Part shown: piece by piece, positions 47,908 through 58,949 of the stretch | Numbering within the stretch: position 1 is the stretch's first letter | Layout: every line of letters starts with the position of its first letter | Origin: Monodelphis domestica | Taxonomy: Eukaryota; Chordata; Mammalia; Didelphimorphia; Didelphidae | Reading direction: 5' to 3' | Assembly (NCBI RefSeq): GCF_027887165.1 | Contig: NC_077232.1 | Coordinates: 14,161,255-14,225,254, forward strand | Length of the DNA stretch: 64,000 nucleotides | Notes under the pieces: model-generated | Databases searched by the model: none | The model's input: the letters and a program-made list of their open reading frames with translations, nothing else | What the model was told of the DNA's origin: nothing | Program-made: the position numbers and the translations under genes

Positions 47908-50900
47908 GTAAGTTGTAATTTCTGTGTTATTTTTCTTACTGGTGTAATGTCATCATTCATATTCCTGACTGACTATTCTTGTGGGAAGAATTGTGTTTTA
48001 CCTGACCTCACAGCTTTGCATAAAGAAAAGATTTGGGTTTGAATGTTGTAAGGAAAATGGTATTCAGGAAGCTGGTAAAATCATAGGCTTTTTCATTGTG
48101 TATTGTGCAGCAAGCAGACAGAAAGTATTTATACACACTATGTGGTGATATAGATACAGAGGAATGCATCAGCATTGATGGAAGAAACTCATTGAGGGCA
48201 AAGATTGGGGAGGCAGAGCAGGGAGGGAATACACTCAATGTTGGGATCAAGTGGCAAAATTAGGATCTCCCAAAATACCCTCATTTGAGAAAAGGCTACT
48301 AGTCCCAAGTATAGACAGACAGATTTGTTATCAAACATATTGATGAAGAAGTGTTTGGGATCACTTATTTATCCTCTCTTTGGATGAGATTTACCAGGGC
48401 TACTCTTGGAATCTTTTGTAATAAACTAAAACAAGCATCTATCATTAACTTGCTAAGGCACCAGAAAAGAGAACTACTTCAGAATTCCATAATCACTCTA
48501 AAGTTTTCTCCAACCTATAGCTTCAAGGCTTATCTGCCTGAAAGAGAGTTAGCAGTGGAATGGTACAAAATGTTTCTTTCCCTATATGCTTTTATGGCCT
48601 TTAGGACAACTAGGTGAAAGTGACTTCTTACTAGAGCTTTATCATTATAATATAATAGCAACTTATAAGTAAAATATCAAAAGAAATTAAGTTTAAAATA
48701 AACACAAGAACCATGTATTTAGATACCTGAAAATATTCATCAATTTTATTGAATTTTCACTACTTCTATACACAAAAAATATTAACTATTGGGCCATTCC
48801 ACTCCATTGAACTATCTAACCACCATGTGCAGGTCAGGAGGAATGGATTAAGAAAAATCACCTTGACCTCACAAATGACATCAATTAAGAACATAGAAAA
48901 GTTAGGTATATTTGAGATTATTGTTTGCTTCAATAATTCTCATTCTGAGTAAGATTGCTTTTTGGGAACCTTTAGAAATGGAGTACATATAAAATGCCCT
49001 CACTTGTCTTTATTAACCCCAATCTTTTTACTCTGATTTCTCTGTTTTTATTTCCTCTTCCTTCTCAATGTTTTGATTTTTTCTTTAATTTTAGGAGAGA
49101 AGATAGTGATTTAATCTAATTCTAGAGTCGTCATTAGGCGGTTGTCACAATGTCCTCCAAGAAAATGGCATTGTTCTGTTTTCTAGGATACATCCAACCT
49201 GAGTTGTGAGAAGTATACATCATTTCTTATTCCTCCTGAATGTAATATCTAGTCAGCAGGTGGAGTTTTGCTAAGATGTGGGCATGCAAAATCTCTCAAA
49301 ATTATTTTCCTTCCTCTCATTTAATTCTTTTTCTTTACATGTAATAAATATTAGGACTCCTCATATTCTTCCTTCAAAAATCTACTTCTTTTTATTCCTT
49401 CTCCTGGTTAGAGTTCTTTGATAATTGTCTTCTTTTTTTTCCCCCAGAATTCCTTCATCTTGTCTTTATTCTGAACATACAACTGAAGGATGGAGGAAGT
49501 ATTTCAGCAATCTCATTAGGTTTCATCATGATAAAAGTATACCTTAACACTAATAACTATCAGGATTTTCTTTTTTTTAATCTTCAAAGTTAGTTACCAA
49601 CACTCTTCTGTTTATATTGGGAAAGACCCCAGTTTTTTTTCAATCTAAATGTCCCCCTAATACAAGAACACATGTCACATATTTCTAAGGGCTTGGTGAA
49701 GTACAAGAATGTAATATATCAAATTTTAAGAAGGCACAGAGCTAAAAGACATTAATAAAAGAATGAATGTAAACTCAGGTCAATGAGTAGTTTTGGAAGA
49801 TATGATGATGGCAAAGGAATCAAGTAAGGAGAACCTTGGTTGTGTTATATGCATTCTTTATTTTGTTTTCCAAATCAACAACACCAGAATACTCCACCTG
49901 AAATGGATACAATGAGAAAAAATGTTGGAAGAATTTAGTGAAAAATGAATTGATTGGAAGAGAAGAATTTTATGAAAGTACAAAGAATGTTAGGACTTCT
50001 CAAGTATAAAATTCTAATTAGACCCCTTTTGGTGGATTGTGTTATTTTCTGGTCCCAACATTGTAGAAAATTTGACAGAAGTTTGAAGAAGATGTGGATA
50101 TGCAGGGGGAATGTGGTAAATGTCATCATGTACCAAAGAAGGTTAATCTAGAAAACTCACTTCATTTTGGGGTGGAAGGGGTTTTGAATTAATTTCATAA
50201 ATAGGGCAGCTGATTTAAATTCAAAAACATATAAATTTAGGGTTCTGGGAAGGAACTGCCTCCTAATAATTAAAGTGACATAAATATTAAATGAATTCAT
50301 TTTAGAGATTTTGAGTCCTGAACCTTAAAAGAAAGCAGAAGATCTTATGTATCTTGGGAAGACTATTATTCGGTAAGAATGTTTGGATCTTCAGAAAGCT
50401 TCAGTAACAATGTTTGATGACATGAGTGTTTGTGCCAGTTTTATTCCTTGGCTTCAGTAACAAAGGAACATCAATGTCTGATTATGGCATACAAAGTCAA
50501 ATGAGAGCTCATCTGTTGCAGTTTTAGAGCTTTTCAGGCTCTGACTCAAAATTACTTTTCCTTTGAAGGTTTATTGCCCAATGATAATTTACAAGTCATT
50601 GACATTGAGTCTAATCTGATTTACTTGCTTTCTTTCATTCCAGGAATCTCAGGTCTTTCCTGGTATCTTAACACAGGCTGTCTGAAAGATGCTCTCATGT
50701 CTACTCTGCCACTCAAAATACTTTTTTTTCCTTTAAAACTGATCATGTGCACTACTTAGTATACGGATTTTACTTTGAGTCTTCATGTTACCATGATTAA
50801 ATTCCTGAAATTTCTTTGTAATCATTTGTGGTATATCTGCTTTTATTGCATGTGTTTATATATGTATATAAGTTATTTTCTATGAATCATATATAAGAAA

Positions 50901-51692
50901 ATACATATTAAGGTTTAATTTCTATTCTTAGATTTCTAGCTCCAAGAATGTTGTTTGGCACAGAAAGTGTATTTTGCAAATAAATATGTAAATAATACAT
51001 GACAGAGAAAATCAGAGTTAGGGACATGTGACTAGTCTTCCACTGTGGAATTTCTGTGATAGCATGATTTCTCAAACAGCACCAACCACTTATATAAGTA
51101 TTGTCAAACTCCGACCACAGATTATTCTTGGTAACTCTTGTTTCTCCTTTTAATCAGGTACTATTAAAAAACATAGTGACTATCACAAAAATTTGCAGAT
51201 TGATTTAACTATAAAAACTACTTGTGTATTGTGGTATTCTACTATGGGTGATTTGTTTTTCTTCTCTGCACAATAGCTATTCTAAATCTGTGCTTGCTTT
51301 CCAAGTTCCAGAATCTCAATATTCTCTTTCTCTTCAGCTGTGCTCATTGCCTTAAAATATACTGAAAACAAGCCACTAGGTTTATTTCCTAATCCTCCCA
51401 GTTCATTGCCAACATATTTTCCCATATTTGTCTATCCTTTCTTCATTGATTCCAGTGCCTGAAGAAAGGTGTATACACTCACTTGCACACTCATAATTTC
51501 AATCAGCCTGTCAACTTTTCAGTTACATCTTTTTTTCCTTCGCTCATGGACTGCCCTTTAAGTATCAGTCATGTTTTACAAATAGTATGTGGAATATTCT
51601 GGTCATGACCCATATTTTATCCATTATGATACTTTGCCATTCCTGTGCCTTCCAAGTTGTGCCTTGTTCTGACTTTCTTCTTGTCACATTAG
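47908..51692 (+). other. V2R intron 1
   Basis: 3785 bp, GT...AG. Contains the segment resembling 42720-43330 (at 48590-49160) and a CR1/L3 relic (49930-50310). No further exon was seen; frames such as 48351-48617 carry no receptor motif. Confidence 0.75.
49930..50310 (+). mobile_element. CR1/L3 LINE 3' fragment
   Basis: 'attagaccccttttggtggattgtgttattttctggtcccaaca.tgtagaaaatttgacagaagtttgaagaagatgtggatatgcagggggaat' is the eroded form of the CR1/L3 block that encodes 'VRPHLEYCVQFWAPHF..DI..LE..QRRA'. Old copy inside V2R intron 1. Confidence 0.65.
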
Positions 51693-51984
51693 GTACATGC
51701 TCAAGCATTACCAACATTTTCTCACTGTCCAATTTGCTGTGGATGAGATCAACAAGGATCCCCATCTCCTGCCCAATGTAACTCTGGGATACCAGTTACT
51801 CAATAATTTCCATCAAAGTGACTTGGCTGTGGAGAGTTCTTTGATATGGTTGTCAGGGAAGGGTCCAACTATCCCTAACTATAGCTGTGACAGGCAGCAC
51901 AAATCAATGGTTGCCATTGGAGGGATGTCATCTACACTGTCCATGGCTGTGGCCCCCTTGTTAGGAGTATATAAAGTCCCACAG
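51693..51984 (+). CDS. Vomeronasal type-2 receptor, exon 2
   Basis: 292-bp exon bounded by acceptor ttgtcacattag and donor cag|gtaaat. It completes the codon begun in exon 1 (GA+G, Glu) and ends in phase 0. It encodes YMLKHYQHFLTVQFAVDEIN, then KDPHLLPNVTLGYQLL, the most conserved stretch of V2R lobe 1, an N-glycosylation-type NVT, a Cys near the middle (NYSCDRQ) and VAIGGMSSTLSMAVAPLLGV, the family's ligand-pocket strand (usually IGG..S..S..VA.LLG). Length and boundaries are standard for V2R exon 2. No stop. Confidence 0.92.
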
Positions 51985-54234
51985 GTAAATGAGACAATAC
52001 TTTTACCCTTTTGCAACACATATTCTCTCTGTGTTTATAATAGCTAATACAATATATAATCTGTACTGGCACCAGAGAGCCAATCCACATTCATCAAGAA
52101 GCCCTTGGCACAAATTTGAAATCAGAAATAGAAAAAGTAGAGAAAAGTCCCTTCCATAAAGGAACTCACTCTGTTCTTGAATTGAGATTGAATTTTTTGT
52201 TTTGAGTGATGATTTTGAATCAAGTAAATATCTTCCCAAATTATAGAGCTATCATCTCAGTTCACCTTGTTATATTTGATTAAAATTCTGAGGAGTTTAG
52301 ATACAAAGTTTTTTTTTTCCTCTCACAATGGAAAATTACCAGCATTAGGAGTATATTCCTATACATTGTGAAATTAATTTGTACATTTATCCTACATATA
52401 TGAAGCATTTGTCCATCCCATCAGTGCTCTGTTCTAATACTTAGTATTCAATTCTTTGTTTTCAGTTATTGTAACATTTCGGTTGAGAATTTGTTCCCTT
52501 CTTTCATCTGGGCCTCATTTGTTGAATATGTGATGTATTCTTTAGACAGGAATTGTTTATTCAATTGAACATATTTATGGGGAATAGATATCAAATGTCT
52601 GATGTGCATTTTCTAACTGGATCCTCAGAGAATATTATGGTGAATGAAAAAAACATCTGAGTGGTCTGGACATAGAGTCATCAGGACAATGAAGCAAAAT
52701 TAAGAGCTGGTTAAATGCAAAACCAGAATGTAATTTACTTGCTTGCCCAAAACCATCCTTCCATAGGCAATGAAGATGGGTGTTTGGATCAGGAAAGTAA
52801 GAAATGATATATTTCAGGAAATTCCCTGATGTTTCTCTGCCACAACTTACATATAGTGTCATTGCTTCTTTACATTATCCATTGGTATTCTCACAGCTGT
52901 CATTCTTCAAAGATAATCATGATCCATCATTCCTTTTTTCTTAGCAGTTTCCTATGAGGAGTAGTTGTAAAAATCAGTATTTATTTTCCAACAGTCATTA
53001 TCAATGAAATTATGAATAATTACCCAAAGATCAATCAATACAACTCTATTCAAACTACAATAATTATGTATCGTCACGGGATATCCATTGTACAAACAAC
53101 TAGGCATAAAGAACATGTAATCATGAAAAATAAATATATCCTTATTTTATGTAGTTCAGAAAATGGGTGCACTAATTATGTTATATTCACCAATTACTTT
53201 TATACTTCCTTTACTCAATAGCTACTCTTTTAACTGCCTTCACGGCCTTTGGAGTAAATTGTTCTCATCAGTCCATTCTGATGAAGCAGCTTTTCACTTG
53301 CTTGAGATAGACATCCTATCTGACTAAATGGTTTCAGGATGCTCAGTTACCCTCAATCTAGTTTAGAATGTCTGAAAAAAAAGGTTTACTGTTATGTGGT
53401 CACTTTGCATGCTAGATCTCCTAGGAGCCACACATAAGTTTTGATAGTCACCAAAGGATTATGGGATTTTCGGAGGGGGTGGGGTGGGACTAGAAACTCA
53501 TAGGCTTATTGAGTCCAATTCAGGGTTGCACTATTATTCTGATATACACTCAATTGGGGACTTTTATGCTCTTAGTGATTATTAACTCTGGGGCCTTCAA
53601 CCCCTCCCTGTTATCCTGACATGAATAGACTCCTTGACTTAGAAAGCTGGATAAAGGAATATTTGATTTATAAGGTGAAAAAGTGATGAGATCAGTTAGA
53701 GAGCACATATAACTAAGCTTAACCATTAAACGTATAAGTTCATTTGAGAGACAGAGTCTGTTCTTTTTGCATCACTATGAAAGTATGTGAAGCAATGAGT
53801 TGATGTTCCAGAGAAACTGATTTTTAAAAAGATGCATGTAAGAAAAGAGGGACTAATAGGAAGAGCTGTCTACAAGTAGAATTGTGTTTTTAGAGGAAAA
53901 TTGTATTTCTTCATTAAAAAGCTTCAAACACAGAATAAATAATTGCTTAAGGAGACATGGAAGGAAGGATTATTTATTCAGTCCTGTTTGAGTTCTTTTC
54001 AAAATGGCTCTGTTCTAAATTCTGTGATTTGGTGACCTGAAACTTAAATCCACCTACAAAATTGTCATCTCTTCAATCAATTGTAGTCATGATCTATCCA
54101 GTCAAATGAACAAGAATTTATCAATACTTTCTATGTATTTACCTTAAGCAATTGCTTGAGATGACATTTAAAAGAGAACTCAGAAATTATGTATATTTCA
54201 GCTTTCCAGTTATTTGTTCTTTCTATTTATGTAG
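51985..54234 (+). other. V2R intron 2
   Basis: 2250 bp with GT...AG ends. No exon and no clear mobile element. Its GC-poor content and short frames are unremarkable. A G-rich stretch (gagggggtggggtggg) lies at 53470-53487. Confidence 0.7.
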
Positions 54235-55038
54235 CTCAGCTATGGCCCATTTGATCTTCTCCTGTCTGATGAGTCTCAGTATCCATATGTCTATCAACTG
54301 GGCAGCAGGGAATCCACTCTGCACCTGGCAGCAGTCCAACTGATGCTACATTTTGGCTGGACTTGGATGGGGCTGATTATTTCAGATGACATGAGAGGGG
54401 AACAATTCCTCAGGGATCTGAATGAGGAGATGGCCTCGAATGCTATGTGTCTGGCTTTTACAGAAAAAGTTCCTGAAAACTTTCTAAAGGAAAATGAAGA
54501 CATTAATTTCTTGTCTAGGATCCTTCAGTCCTCATCCAATGTGATATTCATCTATGGAAACACAGACTCCATTAAAGAAATTTCTCATTTATTGAAGTAT
54601 TATGCTTTCTCTGGGAAGATGTTGGTCACCACTTCATCCTGGGATTTTTCTGCAGAAGCTACTGATTCAATGATGACCAATTTTCATGGTACATTAATAT
54701 TTTCTCAATTCAGGAAGAAGATTCCTGGTTTCACAGATTTCCTAAGAAGTGTGCATCCCCGTGCCAACCCTGAGGACATTTTCCTAAAGACCATCTGGCA
54801 GGTGGTCTTTAAATGTTCACTTTCAGAAGTAAGTCCTGTAGATATGGTTCGTCGAGGATGCCATGAAAATTTTTCCTTAACACAGGTATCACCTCGTTAT
54901 TTGGATAAGAACATAATGGAAAAGAGTTCTAATATCTACAATGGAGTTTATTTATTTGCTCGTGCTCTCCACCACATGCTTCAGACTGAAGGAAAAGATG
55001 TATCAGAACTTGCAGCAAACCCACTTCTTTCTTGGAAG
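54235..55038 (+). CDS. Vomeronasal type-2 receptor, exon 3
   Basis: 804 bp (268 codons), phase 0 at both ends. The acceptor is tttctatttatgtag. A second AG four bases on (ctcag at 54239) would break the frame. It encodes the rest of the Venus-flytrap domain: SYGPFDLLLSDESQYPYVYQ (hinge and ligand-facing strand), MLHFGWTWMGLIISDDMRGE (lobe 2 opening), VIFIYGNTDSIKEI, LVTTSSWDF, GTLIFSQFRKKIPGF, a Cys pair region (FKCSLSE ... RGCHENF) and NIYNGVYLFARALHHML. The donor aag|gtaaca is at 55039. Exons 1-3 together give 447 uninterrupted codons. The Cys-rich and 7TM exons should follow but are not found before 64000. Confidence 0.93.
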
Positions 55039-55059
55039 GTAACATTTCTCTTGCATTGT

Positions 55060-55592
55060 CCTGGGTACTGTATGGAGAGTGCCAGGGTTCCACCTATGAG
55101 AGAGAAAGCAGAGAGGTAGAGAAAGATAGAGAGAGAGAGATAATAGAGATAACAAAGCAAGCACCAGATGGGAACACTTGGTCTCTAAGAGCTCCTTTTA
55201 TTGTGACAAAAAGGAAGACTTTGATAGAGAGTAAAAAGCTAAACATTACAAGATTCTTGGGGGGTGCTGCTTTCCCACAGAATACTGTTTATAAAATGAC
55301 TTCACATTAGCAAACCGAGAAAGAGTGACAGTTTATCTGTTCTGTGTAACTTAGGGAAAGGAGGGTTTGGTTCTTTCATCATGATATTACAGACTTCTTG
55401 GCTCTTAAGAGTAAGGATGGACTCAGGGTTTGATGATGACCAAACTGGGGGAGGAATCCTTTCTTGTCTAAGTTACAGCCTAGAGAACAGCTGCTCTGTT
55501 AGCCGAGATTGTCCTTTCCAAGAGTCTCAGCAAAAGTCATAAGCATGTCCTTTCTGTCTGTTTTTGCTCAGTGGGCCTAATTTGTCCTAGGT
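55060..55592 (-). mobile_element. Probable LTR just after V2R exon 3
   Basis: (GA)-rich stretch at 55110-55145, then sequence whose minus strand carries 'cacaataaaaggagctc' (AATAAA near 55197-55203) followed by T/C-rich DNA, an LTR-like layout. Its family differs from the LTRs at 20.8 and 59 kb. It starts about 25-30 bases after the exon 3 splice donor. Exact ends not determined. Confidence 0.45.
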
Positions 55593-55597
55593 ATCTC

Positions 55598-56200
55598 CAC
55601 TGTACCCTTGGTGTTAGTATAGCCTATTCACACCATTCTTTTTTTTTTTTGTTTGTTTGTTTGTTTTATCTTTGTTTTATTTTAATAACAAATTTCTCCA
55701 TAAGATATCCAATGTTATATGATTCAGTTTGTCTTCCTTGTTTCTTCTCTCCCCACACTTGAGGTTGATAAGAAATATAATCTAGATTATGCATGCATTA
55801 TCACTCAAAGCATATTTCCATGTTATTCACTTTTCTTAGTGAATAATCTTATAAAACTGAAACCTCAAATCATATACCCAAATAAACAAGCACTCACATC
55901 ATTCAATAACTAGTTATCTCTTGTTTGTATGATATTGCAATGATCTTAAATGTCAATATGACCTCTTGATCCTTATGAATTTCATGTCTTTTTATGTAAT
56001 TAAATGACATTCAGTGCACTACCATTGCTATTTTCTCAGATAATCACCATTTACAACAATTCTGAATTAATAATCTTGCTAAAAATGTTGACATTCTTCT
56101 TTATACAAATCTTTATCAATATGACTCTATGTGTTGTTATGAGAATTCCATTAAATTAACTTCAATTTAGGGTATTTATTCTGGCCTGGATCATAATCCC
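55598..56200 (-). mobile_element. Old L1 3' end
   Basis: Minus-strand L1 3' UTR related to 43385-43690 (shared 'atatgattcagtttgtc...' and 'cactcaaa.catatttcc.t.ttattca' landmarks), with its A-tail seen as T-rich (GTTT)n at 55640-55670. The first about 200 bases, with 35 bases of flank before the tail, reappear at 61537-61722. Confidence 0.6.
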
Positions 56201-56379
56201 ACAAATAATATAATACTTATGTAGAATATCTCACTGATAAATTTCATTTTATTTTCTAACAACAAATGTGTGATGACCAAAATATTTGATAATTGCACAT
56301 GATAAACATGTATATGGTTGTATTCATGATACATTTATTTCTAAAAAGGTAGAGGAACTCATTATTGAAAATCTTAAAA
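56201..56379. other. Short spacer, nothing recognised
   Basis: AT-rich DNA between the old L1 tail and the truncated end of the provirus. Confidence 0.3.
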
Positions 56380-56731
56380 TTTAAAGGGGAGTCAGGCATC
56401 AGAAGGAAGGAGTGTTGTACCTCTAGGGTCCTACAGACACCATTCTAGGAGGAAGTCTTTTAACTCTTTATGTTACTCCTGATACTCCCATTACATTCTC
56501 TGAGCCAATAGAATAACATTGTAAATCAGGTGTTCTCTTTAATACAGACCAGGAAGCTCCGGTGTCTAATAGACAATCATAATAGGTGTTACCCACCTTT
56601 AAGGTAACATGGGGTTCATTAGTATGAGGAGGGCAGTGGATAGGGACAACGGGTAGTAGGACATCAGGGTCCGGGAAATCATAGGTTGTATCCTCTGATT
56701 CCTGTGCCCCAGCCCCCCCCCCCGGACACCA
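56380..56731 (-). pseudogene. Retroviral protease fragment
   Basis: Directly after the gag stop and in the same frame the sequence continues through a G-rich run (11 C on + at 56713-56723), then DFPDPDVLLPVVPIHC and VTLKVGNTYYDCLLDTGAS at about 56610-56552. The last five residues are the aspartic-protease active site. Further on are stops near 56475 and 56420. The normal role is maturation cleavage of Gag and Gag-Pol. Only the N-terminal half remains and no reverse transcriptase follows. Confidence 0.75.
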
Positions 56732-57316
56732 TCATTGTGTTTCGGATATTCCTTGGGCACCCCCCTGAAGGGCACCTCTCTGAGGGTCATTAGTACCTCG
56801 AGTATTTTTTGGACGAGCTCCATTTCTCATATATTGTTGTTGTTCATTATCATTATAATTTTCTTTAATTTGAGCATTGTCATTTCCCCAATTCCTATTT
56901 CTATAATTCTGGTTTCTAAAGTTCTTATTTCTATATTCATTATAGTTATTTCCATAGTCATTATTATAATTTCTAGAATTCTGGTTTCTATAACCATTAT
57001 CATCATTTCTATAGTTATTATTTCTAAAACTATTATTAAACTGTGTATTCCTTCCAAACATCTTAAGTAAGGTTCTACAATCCATCATATTGTGGCCCTT
57101 CTTCCCACAGAAGTGGCAAGTAATAGATTGATAATTGGATTTCTGGAGAGGGGCAATTGTCGTTGGTTCATTATCATGCCCACTTAGTAATTTAGTTATC
57201 CTATCTATTAAATATCTTATTTTTTTCTTCATTTCCTCCATGTCATCATTATTTTCTTCCTCCTTTTCCTTGTTTCCCTTTAAAATATATATAGCTGTTT
57301 TTTCGCAATTCTTCAA
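56732..57316 (-). pseudogene. Retroviral Gag nucleocapsid with N/R-rich tail
   Basis: Contains one CCHC zinc knuckle, CHFCGKKGHNMMDC (C-x2-C-x4-H-x4-C) around 57111-57070, the nucleic-acid-binding motif of nucleocapsid. The next about 60 residues are dominated by Asn, Arg and Tyr with repeated YRN/FRN units (for example YRNKNFRNQNYRNRNW), an unusually long low-complexity extension for a gamma-type nucleocapsid. The frame ends in a TGA at 56732-56734. It is shifted one base relative to the capsid frame; the shift lies near 57290-57300. Confidence 0.8.
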
Positions 57317-57779
57317 GGTCCATATCTATCCATCTTGGGCATTGTGTTCTAAAATAATTCTTAATTGCTTTGCAAGAATTGTTTACAAAGATTCTTCTAA
57401 CTTGTCTTAAACTACTCTCTTTAGTTAAGTCCCAATCTAAGTATCTGTCCCCAAACTCGATAATTCTGTCCATAAATCTGGAGGGTGTTTCGTCTTCCTT
57501 TTGCTTAATTTTTTCCAGTTCCATCCACTTATCTGTACTGTCTGCACATTCCTTCATGGCCATGAGGATGGCCTCTTTACAATGGTATAGTTGTAGATAA
57601 TCCTCAGGATTGTTATAGTCCCATTCGGGATCCTGAGATGGCCAATGTGCTGCATTACGCCCCCGGGTTTTGTTGACATGAGCAATTAGTTTATTTTTTT
57701 CACGTTCACTTAAAAAAGCCTGTAGTAAGCTCTCAACGTCCTTGTAAGATGGATTATACTGAAAAAATATGTCTCCCAT
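57249..57779 (-). pseudogene. Retroviral Gag capsid
   Basis: 176 codons of capsid: SYKDVESLLQAFLSEREK, then RNAAHWPSQDPEWDYNNPED (gamma-type block) and a major-homology-like segment KQKEDETPSRFMDRIIEF. It is in the same frame as the matrix-like frame to its right, from which an in-frame TGA at 57825-57827 separates it. The frame runs off into a frameshift near its C-terminus. Forms the virion shell in intact viruses. Confidence 0.8.
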
Positions 57780-57824
57780 CTTTTTTGTTACTAGAAAAGG
57801 ATCTTGTTCATATGTGGGGATATT

Positions 57825-58430
57825 TCATGTAAATTCATTTATTTCTTGGGGAGTAAATGGTATCCTATGTCTTAAAGTCACCACATCCCCATTCCGTCCT
57901 ATTTCAGGTACTTCTCTTAGAGGAAAAAGGCCTCTAGTTGAATTTTGCACCTGTGGGTCAGTTTGACAAGGACAGGTTTCTCTAGGAGGACAAGATCTCC
58001 CTTGCATTGGAATTTGGTTTTCTGTAGGAGAAGGAACATGAGAAGCTGGGATTGCAGGGGAAGGGTTTTGGGGATTAAATTCAGACAAGATTTGCACTGC
58101 ACGAGAGAAGCAGTCTGTTAACTGGGCTATAGGGAAGGTGTTTTCCATCTCTATTTCAGGGAAGGAAATTTCCTCATTCAAAGGTTCAGAAACAGGTCTG
58201 TTTCTGGTAGAGTGGTTGTTTGCCAATTGATCCTGTAAGAAACTTTTTAGATCTTCTAATTGGGCTTGCATTTTATCCTCAATTTTTCTTATTTTATCAT
58301 CTCTAAATATAGTATTGAGGATTACAAAAATGACAGTACCTATTAATGTAAAAATTTGGAGGTATCCTGCATTCCTCAATGCCCCTACTTCTTCAGCTGC
58401 CATATAATTGTCAAAGAATGTAGTACTCAT
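57825..58430 (-). pseudogene. Retroviral Gag N-terminal part with membrane helix
   Basis: About 201 codons from the ATG at 58430 (an upstream in-frame ATG at 58496 adds 22). The N-terminus begins MSTTFFDNY with no Gly at position 2, so no myristoylation signal. It holds a strongly hydrophobic run LQIFTLIGTVIFVILNTIF at about residues 24-42, then a charged helical stretch (RKIEDKMQAQLEDLKSFLQD) likely to coil, a Pro/Ser-rich linker and LFPLREVPEIG before the capsid, like the gammaretroviral p12-capsid junction. Matrix proteins do not normally have a transmembrane helix, so the design is odd. An in-frame TGA ends it at 57825. Confidence 0.65.
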
Positions 58431-58620
58431 TTTATATGTATATTTTGTAATTTCACAAAACACGTGGGGAGCAGGGCAAAGCAACAAACTTTCCACAGGG
58501 TTTTTTTTTCCTAATCCAGGAAGTTGTTCCTTAAGTGAAAGGATATTTAGAAACAGCTCTTCTAGCCAGGACTTTAGAGTCCTGTTGCTGAGATTTAAAA
58601 CAGCTGTTTTCTGTCTATCA

Positions 58621-58718
58621 GAGTCACACAGCTGGGAAATATTCGAGATCCGATTTGAACCCAGGACCTTCTGTCTCTAGGCCTGGCTCTCAATCCACTG
58701 AGCTACCCAGCTGTCCCT
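58621..58718 (-). mobile_element. MON1-type SINE fragment in provirus leader
   Basis: 'gtcacacagctgggaaatattcgagatccgatttgaacccaggacc...ggcctggctctcaatccactgagctacccagctg' is the head half of the same SINE family as 44702-44916, minus strand. It lies between the LTR and gag, so it either inserted after the provirus or was carried in its leader. Confidence 0.8.
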
Positions 58719-58949
58719 TAAGATTAAAGGGAAGAAAAAGAAAAAAAATGCTGATTCCAATTTAACTTAAGGAGAAAAGAGAAAAGAGAAAAAGTTTTTT
58801 ATACTCACGGGTTCTAGCAGCTGTGTCTTTAAGCCAAGTTTTTGTTAAAAAAAAGAGGGACTAAGTGGTGAGACGGTATAGTAAAAAAGCAAGGAATTTC
58901 AGAAGTTTTATTGAGAGGATTCTTTAGACTCCCGTGTGGTCAGCCACAA
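58719..58949 (-). other. Provirus leader and possible primer-binding site
   Basis: Directly inside the LTR the minus strand reads 'ttgtggctgaccacacggga'. A primer-binding site should start with TGG 2-3 bases from the LTR, and 'tggctgaccacacggga' fits that position. I could not match it to a particular tRNA. The rest is A-rich. Confidence 0.4.

Noticed and set aside
54235-54240. Alternative acceptor at 54239 for V2R exon 3
   Set aside because: It would leave one base before the TAT codon and break the phase 0 junction with exon 2; the AG at 54233-54234 keeps the frame.
56735-57070. 111-codon plus-strand frame very rich in Ile/Ser
   Set aside because: Exact antisense of the Asn/Arg/Tyr-rich nucleocapsid tail; the Ile-rich composition follows from reading those codons backwards.
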